Source: Desulfarculaceae bacterium (lineage in GTDB: Bacteria; Desulfobacterota; Desulfarculia; Desulfarculales; Desulfarculaceae). From it: DNA of 64,000 bases. The notes under the pieces were generated by a model, which did not search any database, had not been told where the DNA came from, and saw nothing but the letters and a program-made list of their open reading frames with translations. Positions 1 to 7,879 of the stretch are shown piece by piece (the first letter of the stretch is position 1; every line of letters begins with the position of its first letter). The stretch lies in the NCBI GenBank assembly GCA_020444545.1, contig JAHLKT010000001.1, forward strand, positions 434,001 through 498,000, in the 5' to 3' direction. The translations under genes were made by a program, and so were the position numbers.

Positions 1-2
1 GC

Positions 3-2051
3 CGCTCCTGGGAGACCAAGAAGGTGCGCACCACCTGCCCCTACTGCGGGGTGGGCTGCCAGCTCTGGCTGCACGTGAAGGACAACCAGATCATCAAGGT
101 CACTGCCGTGGAGGACGCTCAGCCCAACCGGGGCCGTTTGTGCGTGAAGGGCCGCTTCGGCTACGACTTCATCCACAGCCCCGAGCGCCTGACCACGCCG
201 CTGATCAAGGAGAACGGCGAGTTCCGCGAGGCGAGCTGGGACGAGGCCCTGGACCTGGTGGCCGAGCGCTTCATGGAGATAAAGAAGGAGCACGGTCCCG
301 ACTCCATCGCCGGGGTCAGCTGCGCGCGCAGCACCAACGAAGACTCCTATAACATGCAGAAACTCTTCCGCGCGGTGATCGGTACGAACAACATCGATCA
401 CTGCGCACGAACCTGACACGCTCCCACTGTCGCCGGTCTGGCGACTTCTTTCGGCTCCGGGGCCATGACCAACAGCTTTGCCGACTTTGACAAGGCCAAG
501 ATGTTCTTCATCATCGGCTCCAACATGACCGAGGCCCACCCCGTGGCGGCCACGTTCGTGAAGAACGCGGTAAACAACGGGGCCAAGATGATCCTGGTGG
601 ACCCCCGGCGCACCGCGCTGGCGGAGTTTGCCACCATGCACCTGCCCCTCAAGGTGGGCAGCGACATCGCCCTGTTGAACGGGCTGATGCACGTGCTCAT
701 CAAAGAGGACCTCTACGACAAGGAATACGTGAAGAGCTGCACCGTGGGCTTCGAGGAGCTCAAGGCCGCGGTGGAGAACTACCCGCCCGAGCGGGCGGAG
801 GAGATCAGCGGCATCCCGGCGGAGACCATCGTGGAGGTGGCCCGCCTGATGGCCGCCAACAAGCCGGCCATGCTCATGTACACCTTGGGCATCACCGAGC
901 ACACCTGCGGCGTGAACAACGTGATGTCCTGCGCCAACTTCCAGATGCTTCTGGGCAACGTGGGCTTCGAGTGCGGCGGCGTGAACCCGCTGCGCGGCCA
1001 GAACAACGTGCAGGGGGCCTGCGACATGGGCGCGCTGCCCAACGTGTACCCCGGCTACCAGAAGGTCACCGACCCCGACGCCAAGGCCAAGTTCGAGAAG
1101 GCCTGGGGCGTGGAATTGGACGACAAGCTGGGCATGATGATGCCGGCCATGTTCGACGGCCTGGGCGACGGCAAGGTCAAGGGCATGTACATCTTCGGCG
1201 AGAACGTGGCCAACACCGAACCGGACATCACCCATGTGGAGCACTGCATGGAGCACGCCGAGTTCATCGTGTGCAACGACATCTTCCATACCGAAACCAC
1301 CCGCTTCGCGGACGTGGTCTTGCCGGCCACGGCCTGGAGCGAGGACGACGGCACCTTCACCAACAGCGAGCGCCGGGTGAACCGGGTGCGCAAGGCGGTG
1401 GAGGCTCCCGGGGATGCCAAGCCCAACTGGTGGATCTTCAAGGAGATCGCCAAGCGCATGGGCCAGGAGTGGGAGTCGAACAGCGGCCAGGAGATCTGGG
1501 ACAACGAGGTATCCATGCTGGCCCCGTCCATGACCGGCATCAAGTTCAGCCGCATCGAGGGAGACGGCTTGCAGTGGCCGGTGCCCGACCTGGATCACCT
1601 GGGCACCCCGTTCCTGCACAAGGACGGCTGCTTCACCTGCGGGCTGGGCAACTTCAAGCCCGCCGAGTGGACCCCGCCGGCCGAGGTGCCGGACGAGGAG
1701 TACCCCCTGGTGCTCAGCACCGGGCGTAGGCTCTACCACTATCACACCCGCACCCAGACCGGGCGCAGCGGCGGGCTCAACGAGCTTTTGGGCGAGGAGA
1801 CGGCCGACATCTCCCTGGCCGACGCCAAAAAGCTGGGCATCGCCAACGGCGAGCGGGTGCGGCTCTCCTCGCGGCGCGGCTCCATCGAGCTCACCGCCAA
1901 GGTGACCCCCGAGGTGCAGGAAGGCATGGTGTGGATGGCCTTCCACTTCCGCGAGGCCTGCGCCAACTGGCTGACCAACGGGGTCTACGACCCGGTCTCC
2001 CAGACCGCCGAGTACAAGGCCTGCGCCGTCAAGCTGGAGAAGGTGGCCTAG
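3..2051 (+). CDS. fdhA: Formate dehydrogenase alpha subunit, selenocysteine-containing, 5'-truncated by window
   Basis: Molybdopterin oxidoreductase oxidising formate to CO2 (or the reverse). The frame is already open at base 3, so the true start lies upstream. Visible features: a [4Fe-4S] motif CPYCGVGC near the start, then HCART followed by an in-frame TGA at 414-416 and HAPTVAGL, then about 545 residues of typical FdhA sequence (GSNMTEAHP, VDPRRT, LRGQNNVQGACDMG, C-terminal molydopterin-dinucleotide domain). E. coli FdhF has Sec at the matching place, and the two halves are in the same frame (codon 138 of the visible frame), so the TGA is Sec, not a stop. A SECIS-like hairpin follows. Gene callers would split this into 24-416 and 465-2051. 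A terminator follows at 2085. The partner subunits are outside the window, so soluble, membrane-bound or bifurcating type cannot be decided. Confidence 0.95.
414..445 (+). promoter_or_regulatory. Sec UGA codon and bacterial SECIS-like hairpin of fdhA
   Basis: TGA at 414-416 is followed after 12 bases by a perfect 6-bp stem, GTCGCC (429-434) and GGCGAC (440-445), with apical loop GGTCT. The GGUCU loop is the feature bound by SelB in the E. coli fdhF SECIS. Position and loop support UGA recoding to selenocysteine. Confidence 0.88.
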
Positions 2052-2084
2052 CGGGCAGGGCCCTAATAACCTGAGCGAAATCTT

Positions 2085-2120
2085 ACGGGCCCGGGGTCAA
2101 GCACCTCGGGCCCGTTTGTG
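2085..2120 (+). terminator. Rho-independent-type terminator after fdhA
   Basis: ACGGGCCCGGGG (2085-2096) pairs with CCTCGGGCCCGT (2104-2115) with one G-T wobble and a 7-base loop. A short T-rich tail follows. It lies 34 bp after the fdhA stop, so mop is probably transcribed separately. Confidence 0.7.
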
Positions 2121-2211
2121 TTAACCTATGGCGTGCGTCCATCAGGCGGACGGCCCTAAATGGGACGGTCGCGGTTGGCCGCGAAGGGGCCTTTTGGGCT
2201 GCCCTTCGTGG

Positions 2212-2243
2212 TTGCGTGGGCATAGTTCTCTGTGATGTAATAT
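2212..2243 (+). promoter_or_regulatory. Weak candidate promoter upstream of the mop-like gene
   Basis: The bases around 2225-2250 are markedly more AT-rich than their surroundings. TAATAT at 2238-2243 is a plausible -10 element. No good -35 is present at standard spacing; TTGCGT at 2212 sits 20 bp away. This is only a position guess, about 85 bp before the start codon. Confidence 0.3.
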
Positions 2244-2329
2244 AGCATTGTCGACCATCTTACCCCGGCGCGGCATGGCGCCGGGCCACGGCGGCTCGCC
2301 GCCGCCGACGGACAAGCCTGGAGCGAAAC

Positions 2330-5011
2330 ATGCAGAAGATAAAATTGGAAGTTAACGGGCAGCAGCACGAGGTACTTGCCCGCAAGGATGACGTGCTCTT
2401 GGATTTCCTGCGGGACAAGCTGGACCTCACCGGCACCAAGCAGTCCTGCGACCGCAAGGGCCAGTGCGGGGCCTGCACGGTGATCGTGGACAACAAGGCG
2501 GTTCTCTCCTGCCTAACCAAGCTCACCAAGCTGGACGGAGCCAAGGTCATCACCGTGGAGGGCCTGGGCACCCCGGCCAACCCTCACCTGATTCAGCACG
2601 CTTATGTGCTGGCCGGCGCGGTGCAGTGCGGCTTCTGCACTCCGGGCCTGATCGTGGCCACCAAGGTTCTGCTGGACGAAAACCCCGACCCCGACGACGA
2701 GACCATCAAAAAAGCGCTTCGCCGCAACCTGTGCCGCTGCACCGGCTACGTGAAGATCATCGAGGCGGTCAAGCTGGCCTCGCGCTTCCTGCGTGGCGAG
2801 ATCACCCCGGACCAGGTGGCCCCGGCCGCCGACGCCCCGGTGATGGGCATTTCCCATCCCCGCCCCTCGGCCTACATCAAGGCCTGCGGCGTGGCCCGCT
2901 TCACCGGTGACTACAAGATCCCCGGCGCCCTGGAGCTTGCCGTGGTGCGCTCCGAGGTGCCCCACGCCCTGATCAAGTCCATCGACTCCAGCGCGGCCGA
3001 GGCCATGCCCGGGGTGGTGGGCGTGATGCGCGGCGAGGACATCGCCCAGACCGGCACCAACATTCTTAAGTACATGGTGGTTGACCGGCCCATCCTGGCC
3101 ACCGACCGGGTGCGCTACATCGGCGACGCCATCGTGGCCGTGGCCGCCCGCACCAAACAAGAGGCCGAGGCGGCCGCGGCGGCCATCAAGATCGAGCTGG
3201 AGCCCCAGCCGGTGCTCAATAGCCCCGAAGAGGCCATGGCCGAAGGCGCCTTCCAGCTGCACGCCGAGAACGAGCGCCCCAACCTGTGCTTCCATCAGCC
3301 CCAGATCAAGGGCGACGCCGAGGCGGCCCTGGCCGATTCGGCGGCGGTCATCGAGACCACCTTCAACACCCAGTGCATCCACCAGGCTCCCCTGGAGCCC
3401 GAGGCCTGCATCGCCTACTGGGACTACGAGGACCCCGAGGACCCGCGCCTGGTGGTGGTGGGCCGCTCCATCAACATCCACCATCACCTGCACATGCTGC
3501 AGGAGGCGGTGGGCTGGGAGAACATGACCTACGAAGAGGCCTTCGTGGGCGGGCAGTTCGGCCTGAAGATCGACATCACCTCCGAGGGCCTCGCCGCGGC
3601 GGCCGCCGTGTTCTTCAAAGAGCCGGTGCGCTACATCCCCAGCCTGCACGAGTCCATGCAGCTCACCCCCAAGCGCCACCCCTTCCGCATGGACGTGAAG
3701 CTGGCCGCCGACGCCGACGGCAAGCTGACCGCCTACTGCAACGACATTCTGGTGGACAACGGGGCCTATCACTCCATGGGCCACGTGGTAGTGCTCCGGG
3801 CCCTGATGATGCTCTCAGGTTCCTACAACATCCCCAACGTCAAGGCCGACAGCCGCCTGGTGTACACCAACAATCCCTGGGGCGCGGCGGCCCGGGGCGC
3901 GGGGCCACCGCAGGTCAACTTCGCCCTGGAAGTGGCCATGCAGATGCTGGCCGACAAGATGGGCATGGACCCCATCGACTTCCGCATGAAAAACTTCCTC
4001 AAGCCCGGCGAGAGCAAGTCCACCGGTCACGTGGTGACCGAGTGGCCCATCCCCGATCTGCTGGAAGACATCCGGCCCCACTATGAGCGCGCCAAGAAGG
4101 ACGCCGACGCGGCCAACGCGGCGGGCGGGCGCTACCTGCGCGGCGTGGGTATCGGCACCGGTTCCTTCGGCATCGGCGGCCCGGGCGACCAGGCCTTCTC
4201 CGCCGCCGAGCTGGATAGCGACGGCGGGGTGAGCATCTACACCGCCGCCGCCGACCCCGGCGAGGGCAACGACTCCATGCTCAGCCAGATCGCCGCCGAG
4301 ATCACCGGCGTCCCGCTGAGCAAGGTGCGCCTCTACACCCGCTCCACCGACCTGACCGCGGCCTCGGGCCCGGCGGCCGGCAGCCGCATCACCTACATGA
4401 TCGGCGGGGCCACCGAAGACGCCTGCAAGCAGCTGAAGGCGGCCATGGACGAGACCGGCGCCAAGACCGGCCCCGAGCTGGAGGCCGCCGGCAAGCCCGC
4501 CCGCTACCAGGGCACCAAGAAGATGGCGCTGGCCGGCGTGTTGGACCCGGAGACCGGCCAGGGGCCCTCCATGGAGAGCCAGGTGCACGCGGTGCAGCTG
4601 GTCGAGCTCCAGGTGGACACCGAGACCGGCGAGGTGAAGGTTGTAAAGATGACCACCGCCGTGGACGCGGGCCCGGTGATCCATCCCCAGAACCTCACCG
4701 GCCAGCTGGAAGGCGGCGCGGACATGGGCGTGGGCCTGGCGCTGCGCGAAGTCTACGTGGCCGGCGAGACCAAGGATTGGCGCACCTTCAAGTTCCCCAC
4801 CATGGCCACCTCCTTCCCCCAGGAGGTGATCATCCGCGAGACCATCCGGCCCAACGGAACCCTGGGCCGCACCGGCGTGGGCGAGATGTGCCTGGTGCCC
4901 ACCGCCCCGGCGGTGATCAACGGGATCAAGGACGCCATCGGCACCTTCATCACCGACCTGCCGGCCACGCCCGACAAGGTGCTGGCCGCCCTGGGCAAGT
5001 CGGGGAGCTAG
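2330..5011 (+). CDS. mop: Aldehyde oxidoreductase, molybdenum hydroxylase (xanthine oxidase family), Mop-like
   Basis: Monomeric molybdenum hydroxylase of 893 residues, close to the ~907 of Desulfovibrio gigas Mop; it would oxidise aldehydes to carboxylic acids in the cytoplasm. Residues 1-75: plant-type [2Fe-2S] domain with [10 protein letters not shown] and a later Cys. About 85-155: second [2Fe-2S] helical domain with QCGFCTPG and [10 protein letters not shown]. From ~170 to the end: molybdopterin domains, with GGQFG, the Arg-containing [10 protein letters not shown] segment, and [12 protein letters not shown] carrying the catalytic Glu of the family. Unlike xanthine dehydrogenase there is no FAD domain. 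Start ATG has GGAG 7 bp upstream. Followed by a structured intergenic element, a TusE-like gene and a desulfurase-like gene that may serve cofactor sulfuration. The substrate cannot be read from sequence. Confidence 0.93.
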   Translation: MQKIKLEVNGQQHEVLARKDDVLLDFLRDKLDLTGTKQSCDRKGQCGACTVIVDNKAVLSCLTKLTKLDGAKVITVEGLGTPANPHLIQHAYVLAGAVQCGFCTPGLIVATKVLLDENPDPDDETIKKALRRNLCRCTGYVKIIEAVKLASRFLRGEITPDQVAPAADAPVMGISHPRPSAYIKACGVARFTGDYKIPGALELAVVRSEVPHALIKSIDSSAAEAMPGVVGVMRGEDIAQTGTNILKYMVVDRPILATDRVRYIGDAIVAVAARTKQEAEAAAAAIKIELEPQPVLNSPEEAMAEGAFQLHAENERPNLCFHQPQIKGDAEAALADSAAVIETTFNTQCIHQAPLEPEACIAYWDYEDPEDPRLVVVGRSINIHHHLHMLQEAVGWENMTYEEAFVGGQFGLKIDITSEGLAAAAAVFFKEPVRYIPSLHESMQLTPKRHPFRMDVKLAADADGKLTAYCNDILVDNGAYHSMGHVVVLRALMMLSGSYNIPNVKADSRLVYTNNPWGAAARGAGPPQVNFALEVAMQMLADKMGMDPIDFRMKNFLKPGESKSTGHVVTEWPIPDLLEDIRPHYERAKKDADAANAAGGRYLRGVGIGTGSFGIGGPGDQAFSAAELDSDGGVSIYTAAADPGEGNDSMLSQIAAEITGVPLSKVRLYTRSTDLTAASGPAAGSRITYMIGGATEDACKQLKAAMDETGAKTGPELEAAGKPARYQGTKKMALAGVLDPETGQGPSMESQVHAVQLVELQVDTETGEVKVVKMTTAVDAGPVIHPQNLTGQLEGGADMGVGLALREVYVAGETKDWRTFKFPTMATSFPQEVIIRETIRPNGTLGRTGVGEMCLVPTAPAVINGIKDAIGTFITDLPATPDKVLAALGKSGS

Positions 5012-5018
5012 CCCGCTT

Positions 5019-5262
5019 ATTTCAGGGAGGTTGGGTGGCGCTAAGCCACGAGCTAGTATCCATGGGACGGTTATGAAACAAACGCCAGCGTCATCAAGGC
5101 ACGGCCTGCACCCAGGCCCGGCACAGCCAGGCGCCGGCAGACAAGGCGTCTGGCAAGCGAGGGCCGCGGGCGTAGCCTTCAGTGCTACGTCGAGGCCCGA
5201 GCGCAGCCAGCAACACCGTATGCCGGTGGCTGGCGCAGCCGGACGCCCGGCCTTCCTGAAAT
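5019..5262 (+). other. Highly structured intergenic element (RNA or REP-like) between mop and the TusE-like gene
   Basis: This stretch has no convincing ORF but dense inverted repeats. Outer arms ATTTCAGGGAGG (5019-5030) and CCTTCCTGAAAT (5251-5262) match with one mismatch. Inside: GGCCTG/CAGGCC (5103-5108/5113-5118); GGGCC/GGCCC (5161-5165/5194-5198) enclosing CGTAGC/GCTACG (5171-5176/5184-5189); and CCAGC/GCTGG (5207-5211/5229-5233) enclosing CACCG/CGGTG (5214-5218/5224-5228). The 3' outer arm ends 14 bp before the tusE-like start, next to its GGGGG ribosome-binding site, so folding could influence translation. It could be a cis-acting leader, a small RNA or a dispersed palindromic repeat; sequence from one locus cannot tell. 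Confidence 0.6.
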
Positions 5263-5276
5263 ATGGGGGCTAAGCG

Positions 5277-5639
5277 ATGAGCGATGCCACTGGAGCTGGC
5301 GGCGACGCCGCCAGCTCCACCCGGCATCTTCGGACCGTGGCCGGCCGGGAGATCGCCTTTGACGGCGAGGGCTTTTTCTGGGACTTCGACGAGTGGAGCG
5401 AGGAAGCCGCCCGCGAGCTGGCCGCGGAAAGCGGCCTGGCCGAACTGGATGACGAGCACTGGAAGGTGCTCCGCTTCTTTCGCGACTACTTCGCGTACCA
5501 CGGCCGCGCGCCCCTGAACCGGGACATTAAAAAGGGCACCGGCTTCTCCCTGCTGGAATTGCAGGGCATGTTTCCCGGCGGGCTAAAGGAAGGCGCCCGG
5601 CGCCTGGCCGGCCTGCCCAACCCCAAAAGCTGCAACTAA
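5277..5639 (+). CDS. TusE/DsrC-family sulfur-carrier protein with only the C-terminal cysteine
   Basis: 120 residues with the DsrC/TusE fold signature: EHWKVLRFFRDYF, APLNRDIKKGTG, LFP-like segment MFPGG, and the C-terminus AGLPNPKSCN. DsrC of sulfate reducers carries two cysteines in its flexible arm, one penultimate (CysA) and one 11 residues earlier (CysB). Here the penultimate Cys is present and the CysB position reads Arg (GARRLAGLP), which is the TusE-like pattern, so it should act as a persulfide relay rather than as the DsrAB trisulfide partner. The N-terminal ~20 residues are low complexity. ATG start with GGGGG upstream. It lies 29 bp before a cysteine-desulfurase-like gene, suggesting that enzyme as sulfur (or selenium) donor, with the preceding molybdenum hydroxylase as possible recipient (inference). 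Confidence 0.85.
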   Translation: MSDATGAGGDAASSTRHLRTVAGREIAFDGEGFFWDFDEWSEEAARELAAESGLAELDDEHWKVLRFFRDYFAYHGRAPLNRDIKKGTGFSLLELQGMFPGGLKEGARRLAGLPNPKSCN

Positions 5640-5668
5640 AGCGCGTCACACCCCCGGGACGAGCCGCC

Positions 5669-6811
5669 ATGATCTACCTGGACAACGCCGCCACCTCATT
5701 CCCCAAGCCGGGCGATATCTTCCGCGCGGCCCTGGAGGCCTTTCTGGAGACCGGGGCCTCGCCCGGGCGCGGCGGCTACGACGCGGCGGTGTCGGCCGAG
5801 CACGAGGTTCTGGCCGTGCGGCGCAAGGTGGCCGCCCTGTTCGGCGCGCCGGATTTCGTCACCTGCTTCGCCTACAACGCCACCGACGCGCTCAACACCC
5901 TGTTGCAGGGCCTGGTGCGCCCCGGCGACCACGTGGTGAGCACCCGCCTGGAGCACAACTCGGTGCTCCGGCCCTTGCACCATCTGCGCGAGGCGGGGAT
6001 CATTAGCTTCGACCTGGCCCCCTTCAATAGCCAGGGCGTGGTGGAGCCCGAGGCGGTGGCCGCGCTCATCAAGCCCGACACCCGCCTGGTGATGCTCAAC
6101 CACGCCTCCAACGTGCTGGGCACCCTGCAACCCGCGGCCGAGATCGGCGCGCTCTGCGCTCAGCGGGGCATCCCGCTTCTGCTGGACGTGTCCCAGAGCG
6201 CGGGCAACGCGCCCATCGACATGCGCGCCTGGAACGTGAGCGCCCTGGCCTTCACCGGCCACAAGTCCCTGTTGGGCCCGCCGGGCATCGGCGGCCTGGT
6301 CCTGGACCCGTCCCTGGACGTGCGCCCCTCCCGCTGGGGGGGCACCGGGGTCAACTCCGAGAGCGTGCTGCACAGCCGCGACTACCCCGAGCGCCTGGAG
6401 GCGGGCACCATCAACCTGCTGGGCGTGATGACCCTGGGCCGCTGCCTGGAGCTGCAATCCGGCCCAGAGGCCGAGGCGGCCCGGCAACGCGAAGCCGATC
6501 TGCACGCCCGCCTGGTGCAAGGGCTGAGCGCCCTGGAGGGCCTCACGCTGCACTGCCCGGGCTTCGGCCCGGAGCGCATCCCGGTGGTCAGCTTCAACCT
6601 GGACGGCTGGGCCCCCCACGACGTGGGCGTGGTGCTGGACGGCGACTACGAGATCGCGGTGCGCACCGGCCTGCACTGCGCGCCCCTGCTGCACCAAGAC
6701 CTGGGCAACGGCGCGGCCGGTTCGGTGCGGGTCAGCCTGGGCCGCTACAATTCCGACCAGGATGTAGAGGCGCTGCTGAGCGCCCTGGCCGAGATGCTGG
6801 CCTCGGCCTAG
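5669..6811 (+). CDS. Cysteine-desulfurase-like class V aminotransferase (TIGR01977-type)
   Basis: PLP enzyme of 380 residues, beginning MIYLDNAATSFPKP as in the NifS/SufS superfamily. The PLP-binding Lys is in FTGHKSLLGPPG, the substrate His/Asp region in LLLDVSQSAG, and a catalytic-loop Cys in VRTGLHCAP, matching the RTGHHCA region of SufS/CsdA. It should release sulfur (or selenium) from cysteine (selenocysteine) as an enzyme-bound persulfide. Gene context (molybdenum hydroxylase, TusE-like relay) and my memory that this subfamily accompanies selenium-dependent molybdenum hydroxylase loci suggest delivery to a molybdenum cofactor; Fe-S or tRNA thiolation remain alternatives. No scaffold or suf/isc gene is nearby. 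Confidence 0.85.
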   Translation: MIYLDNAATSFPKPGDIFRAALEAFLETGASPGRGGYDAAVSAEHEVLAVRRKVAALFGAPDFVTCFAYNATDALNTLLQGLVRPGDHVVSTRLEHNSVLRPLHHLREAGIISFDLAPFNSQGVVEPEAVAALIKPDTRLVMLNHASNVLGTLQPAAEIGALCAQRGIPLLLDVSQSAGNAPIDMRAWNVSALAFTGHKSLLGPPGIGGLVLDPSLDVRPSRWGGTGVNSESVLHSRDYPERLEAGTINLLGVMTLGRCLELQSGPEAEAARQREADLHARLVQGLSALEGLTLHCPGFGPERIPVVSFNLDGWAPHDVGVVLDGDYEIAVRTGLHCAPLLHQDLGNGAAGSVRVSLGRYNSDQDVEALLSALAEMLASA

Positions 6812-6921
6812 CCGCCCCCTCCCCTCTCTCCCCAAAACCCCAGTGTTCATCGGCCCCGCCGGGCGGCCTCCGCCCCGGCCCAGTCCCCGTGGGCCGCGCC
6901 CGGGGTGCATCCTTTCGCATT

Positions 6922-7008
6922 TACAATATTGTATAACGCCAAACATTTAACTTAGGGATTAAACTAGGTTTATAAAAAATTGCTCTATACAACTAAATAA
7001 GTGTTGTA
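6922..7008 (+). promoter_or_regulatory. AT-rich promoter/operator region of the GntR regulator with two matching palindromes
   Basis: An AT-rich island in GC-rich DNA. It holds the perfect 12-bp palindrome TACAATATTGTA (6922-6933) and an inverted repeat TACAAC (6988-6993) / GTTGTA (7003-7008) with 9-bp spacing. Both share the half-site TACAA. TATAAA at 6971-6976 could be a -10 element. The shared half-sites are good candidates for operators of the adjacent GntR-type repressor. Confidence 0.55.
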
Positions 7009-7108
7009 ATGCTCCGGGCCACGAGCTATCTTGCCCAAAGACCCACTCAATCCGGAGAGAGGAAACCGGCGGCCCCCCCTGGGCGCGGCCGCCAGACAGG
7101 CGATAGCC

Positions 7109-7858
7109 ATGGCCCGAGCAAAGCACTCTTCCCGGCGCGGCGAAGCCCCTCTGCCCGCCTACTACAAGCTTCAGATGGAGCTGTTGGCAGGCATTGAGGA
7201 TGGCCGCTGGGCCCCGGGCGAGGCCATCCCGCCGGAGCGCAAGATCGCCGAGAGCTTTGGCGTCAGCCTGGGCACGGTGAACCGGGCCCTGGCCAACCTG
7301 GTCAACGACGGCTACCTCAAGCGCATCCAGGGCAAGGGCACCTTCGTGGCCGGCACCACCATCCCCCTGGAGAGCGTGCGCTACACCCGCCTCCGCCGCG
7401 ACTTCAACGAGCCCGACCCCCGTTTCAAGATTCAGCTGCTGGGCCTTCGGGAAGTCCCGGCCTTCGAGCCGGCCAAGCGCCTGCTCAAAATGCGCGGCGC
7501 GGGCAAGCTATGGGAAGTGGAGCGGCTGTTCATCAGCCGCAAGGGCCCGCTGATGTACTACCTGTCCTACCTGCCCCAGCGCCTGTTCAAGGACCTGGAC
7601 CAGGTCATCGGCCCGCTCATGGAAAAAATGACCCTCTACGAGGGCATCGAGAAAAAGTACGGATTGCCCACCATCTTCAACCAGGAGCTGATCAGCGCGG
7701 TGCCCGCCGAAAAGAAGGTGGCCGAGATATTCGGGGCCAAGGTGGGCGCGCCGGTGTTGAAGATCGAGATGCTTTCTTTCACCTACAAGGAAAAACCCTA
7801 CGAATACCGCATCAGCTACTGCGTCACCGGTGAACAAAAAATGTTCCGGGAGATGTAG
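7109..7858 (+). CDS. GntR-family transcriptional regulator, HutC/UTRA type
   Basis: 249 residues. The N-terminal winged helix-turn-helix (about residues 15-80) shows YYKLQMELLAGI, the GntR signature PPERKIAESFGVSLGTVNRAL and GYLKRIQGKGTFVAG. The C-terminal ~160 residues match a UTRA effector-binding domain. An in-frame TTG at 7031 would add 26 residues; neither start has a strong ribosome-binding site, and the ATG is preferred because the extra residues are Pro/Arg-rich and unlike the family. It lies 21 bp before the flavoprotein gene and is probably the local regulator of the flavoprotein/Fe-S/Tct operon, sensing the transported carboxylate (inference). Two TACAA-type palindromes precede it. 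Confidence 0.88.
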   Translation: MARAKHSSRRGEAPLPAYYKLQMELLAGIEDGRWAPGEAIPPERKIAESFGVSLGTVNRALANLVNDGYLKRIQGKGTFVAGTTIPLESVRYTRLRRDFNEPDPRFKIQLLGLREVPAFEPAKRLLKMRGAGKLWEVERLFISRKGPLMYYLSYLPQRLFKDLDQVIGPLMEKMTLYEGIEKKYGLPTIFNQELISAVPAEKKVAEIFGAKVGAPVLKIEMLSFTYKEKPYEYRISYCVTGEQKMFREM

Positions 7859-7879
7859 CGGCGTGGCTTGGGAGAAGAA

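Noticed and set aside
24-416. Separate short ORF ending at TGA 414, with fdhA starting at 465
   Set aside because: The two pieces are in one frame, the TGA sits at the known Sec position of FdhF-type enzymes and a SECIS-like hairpin follows.
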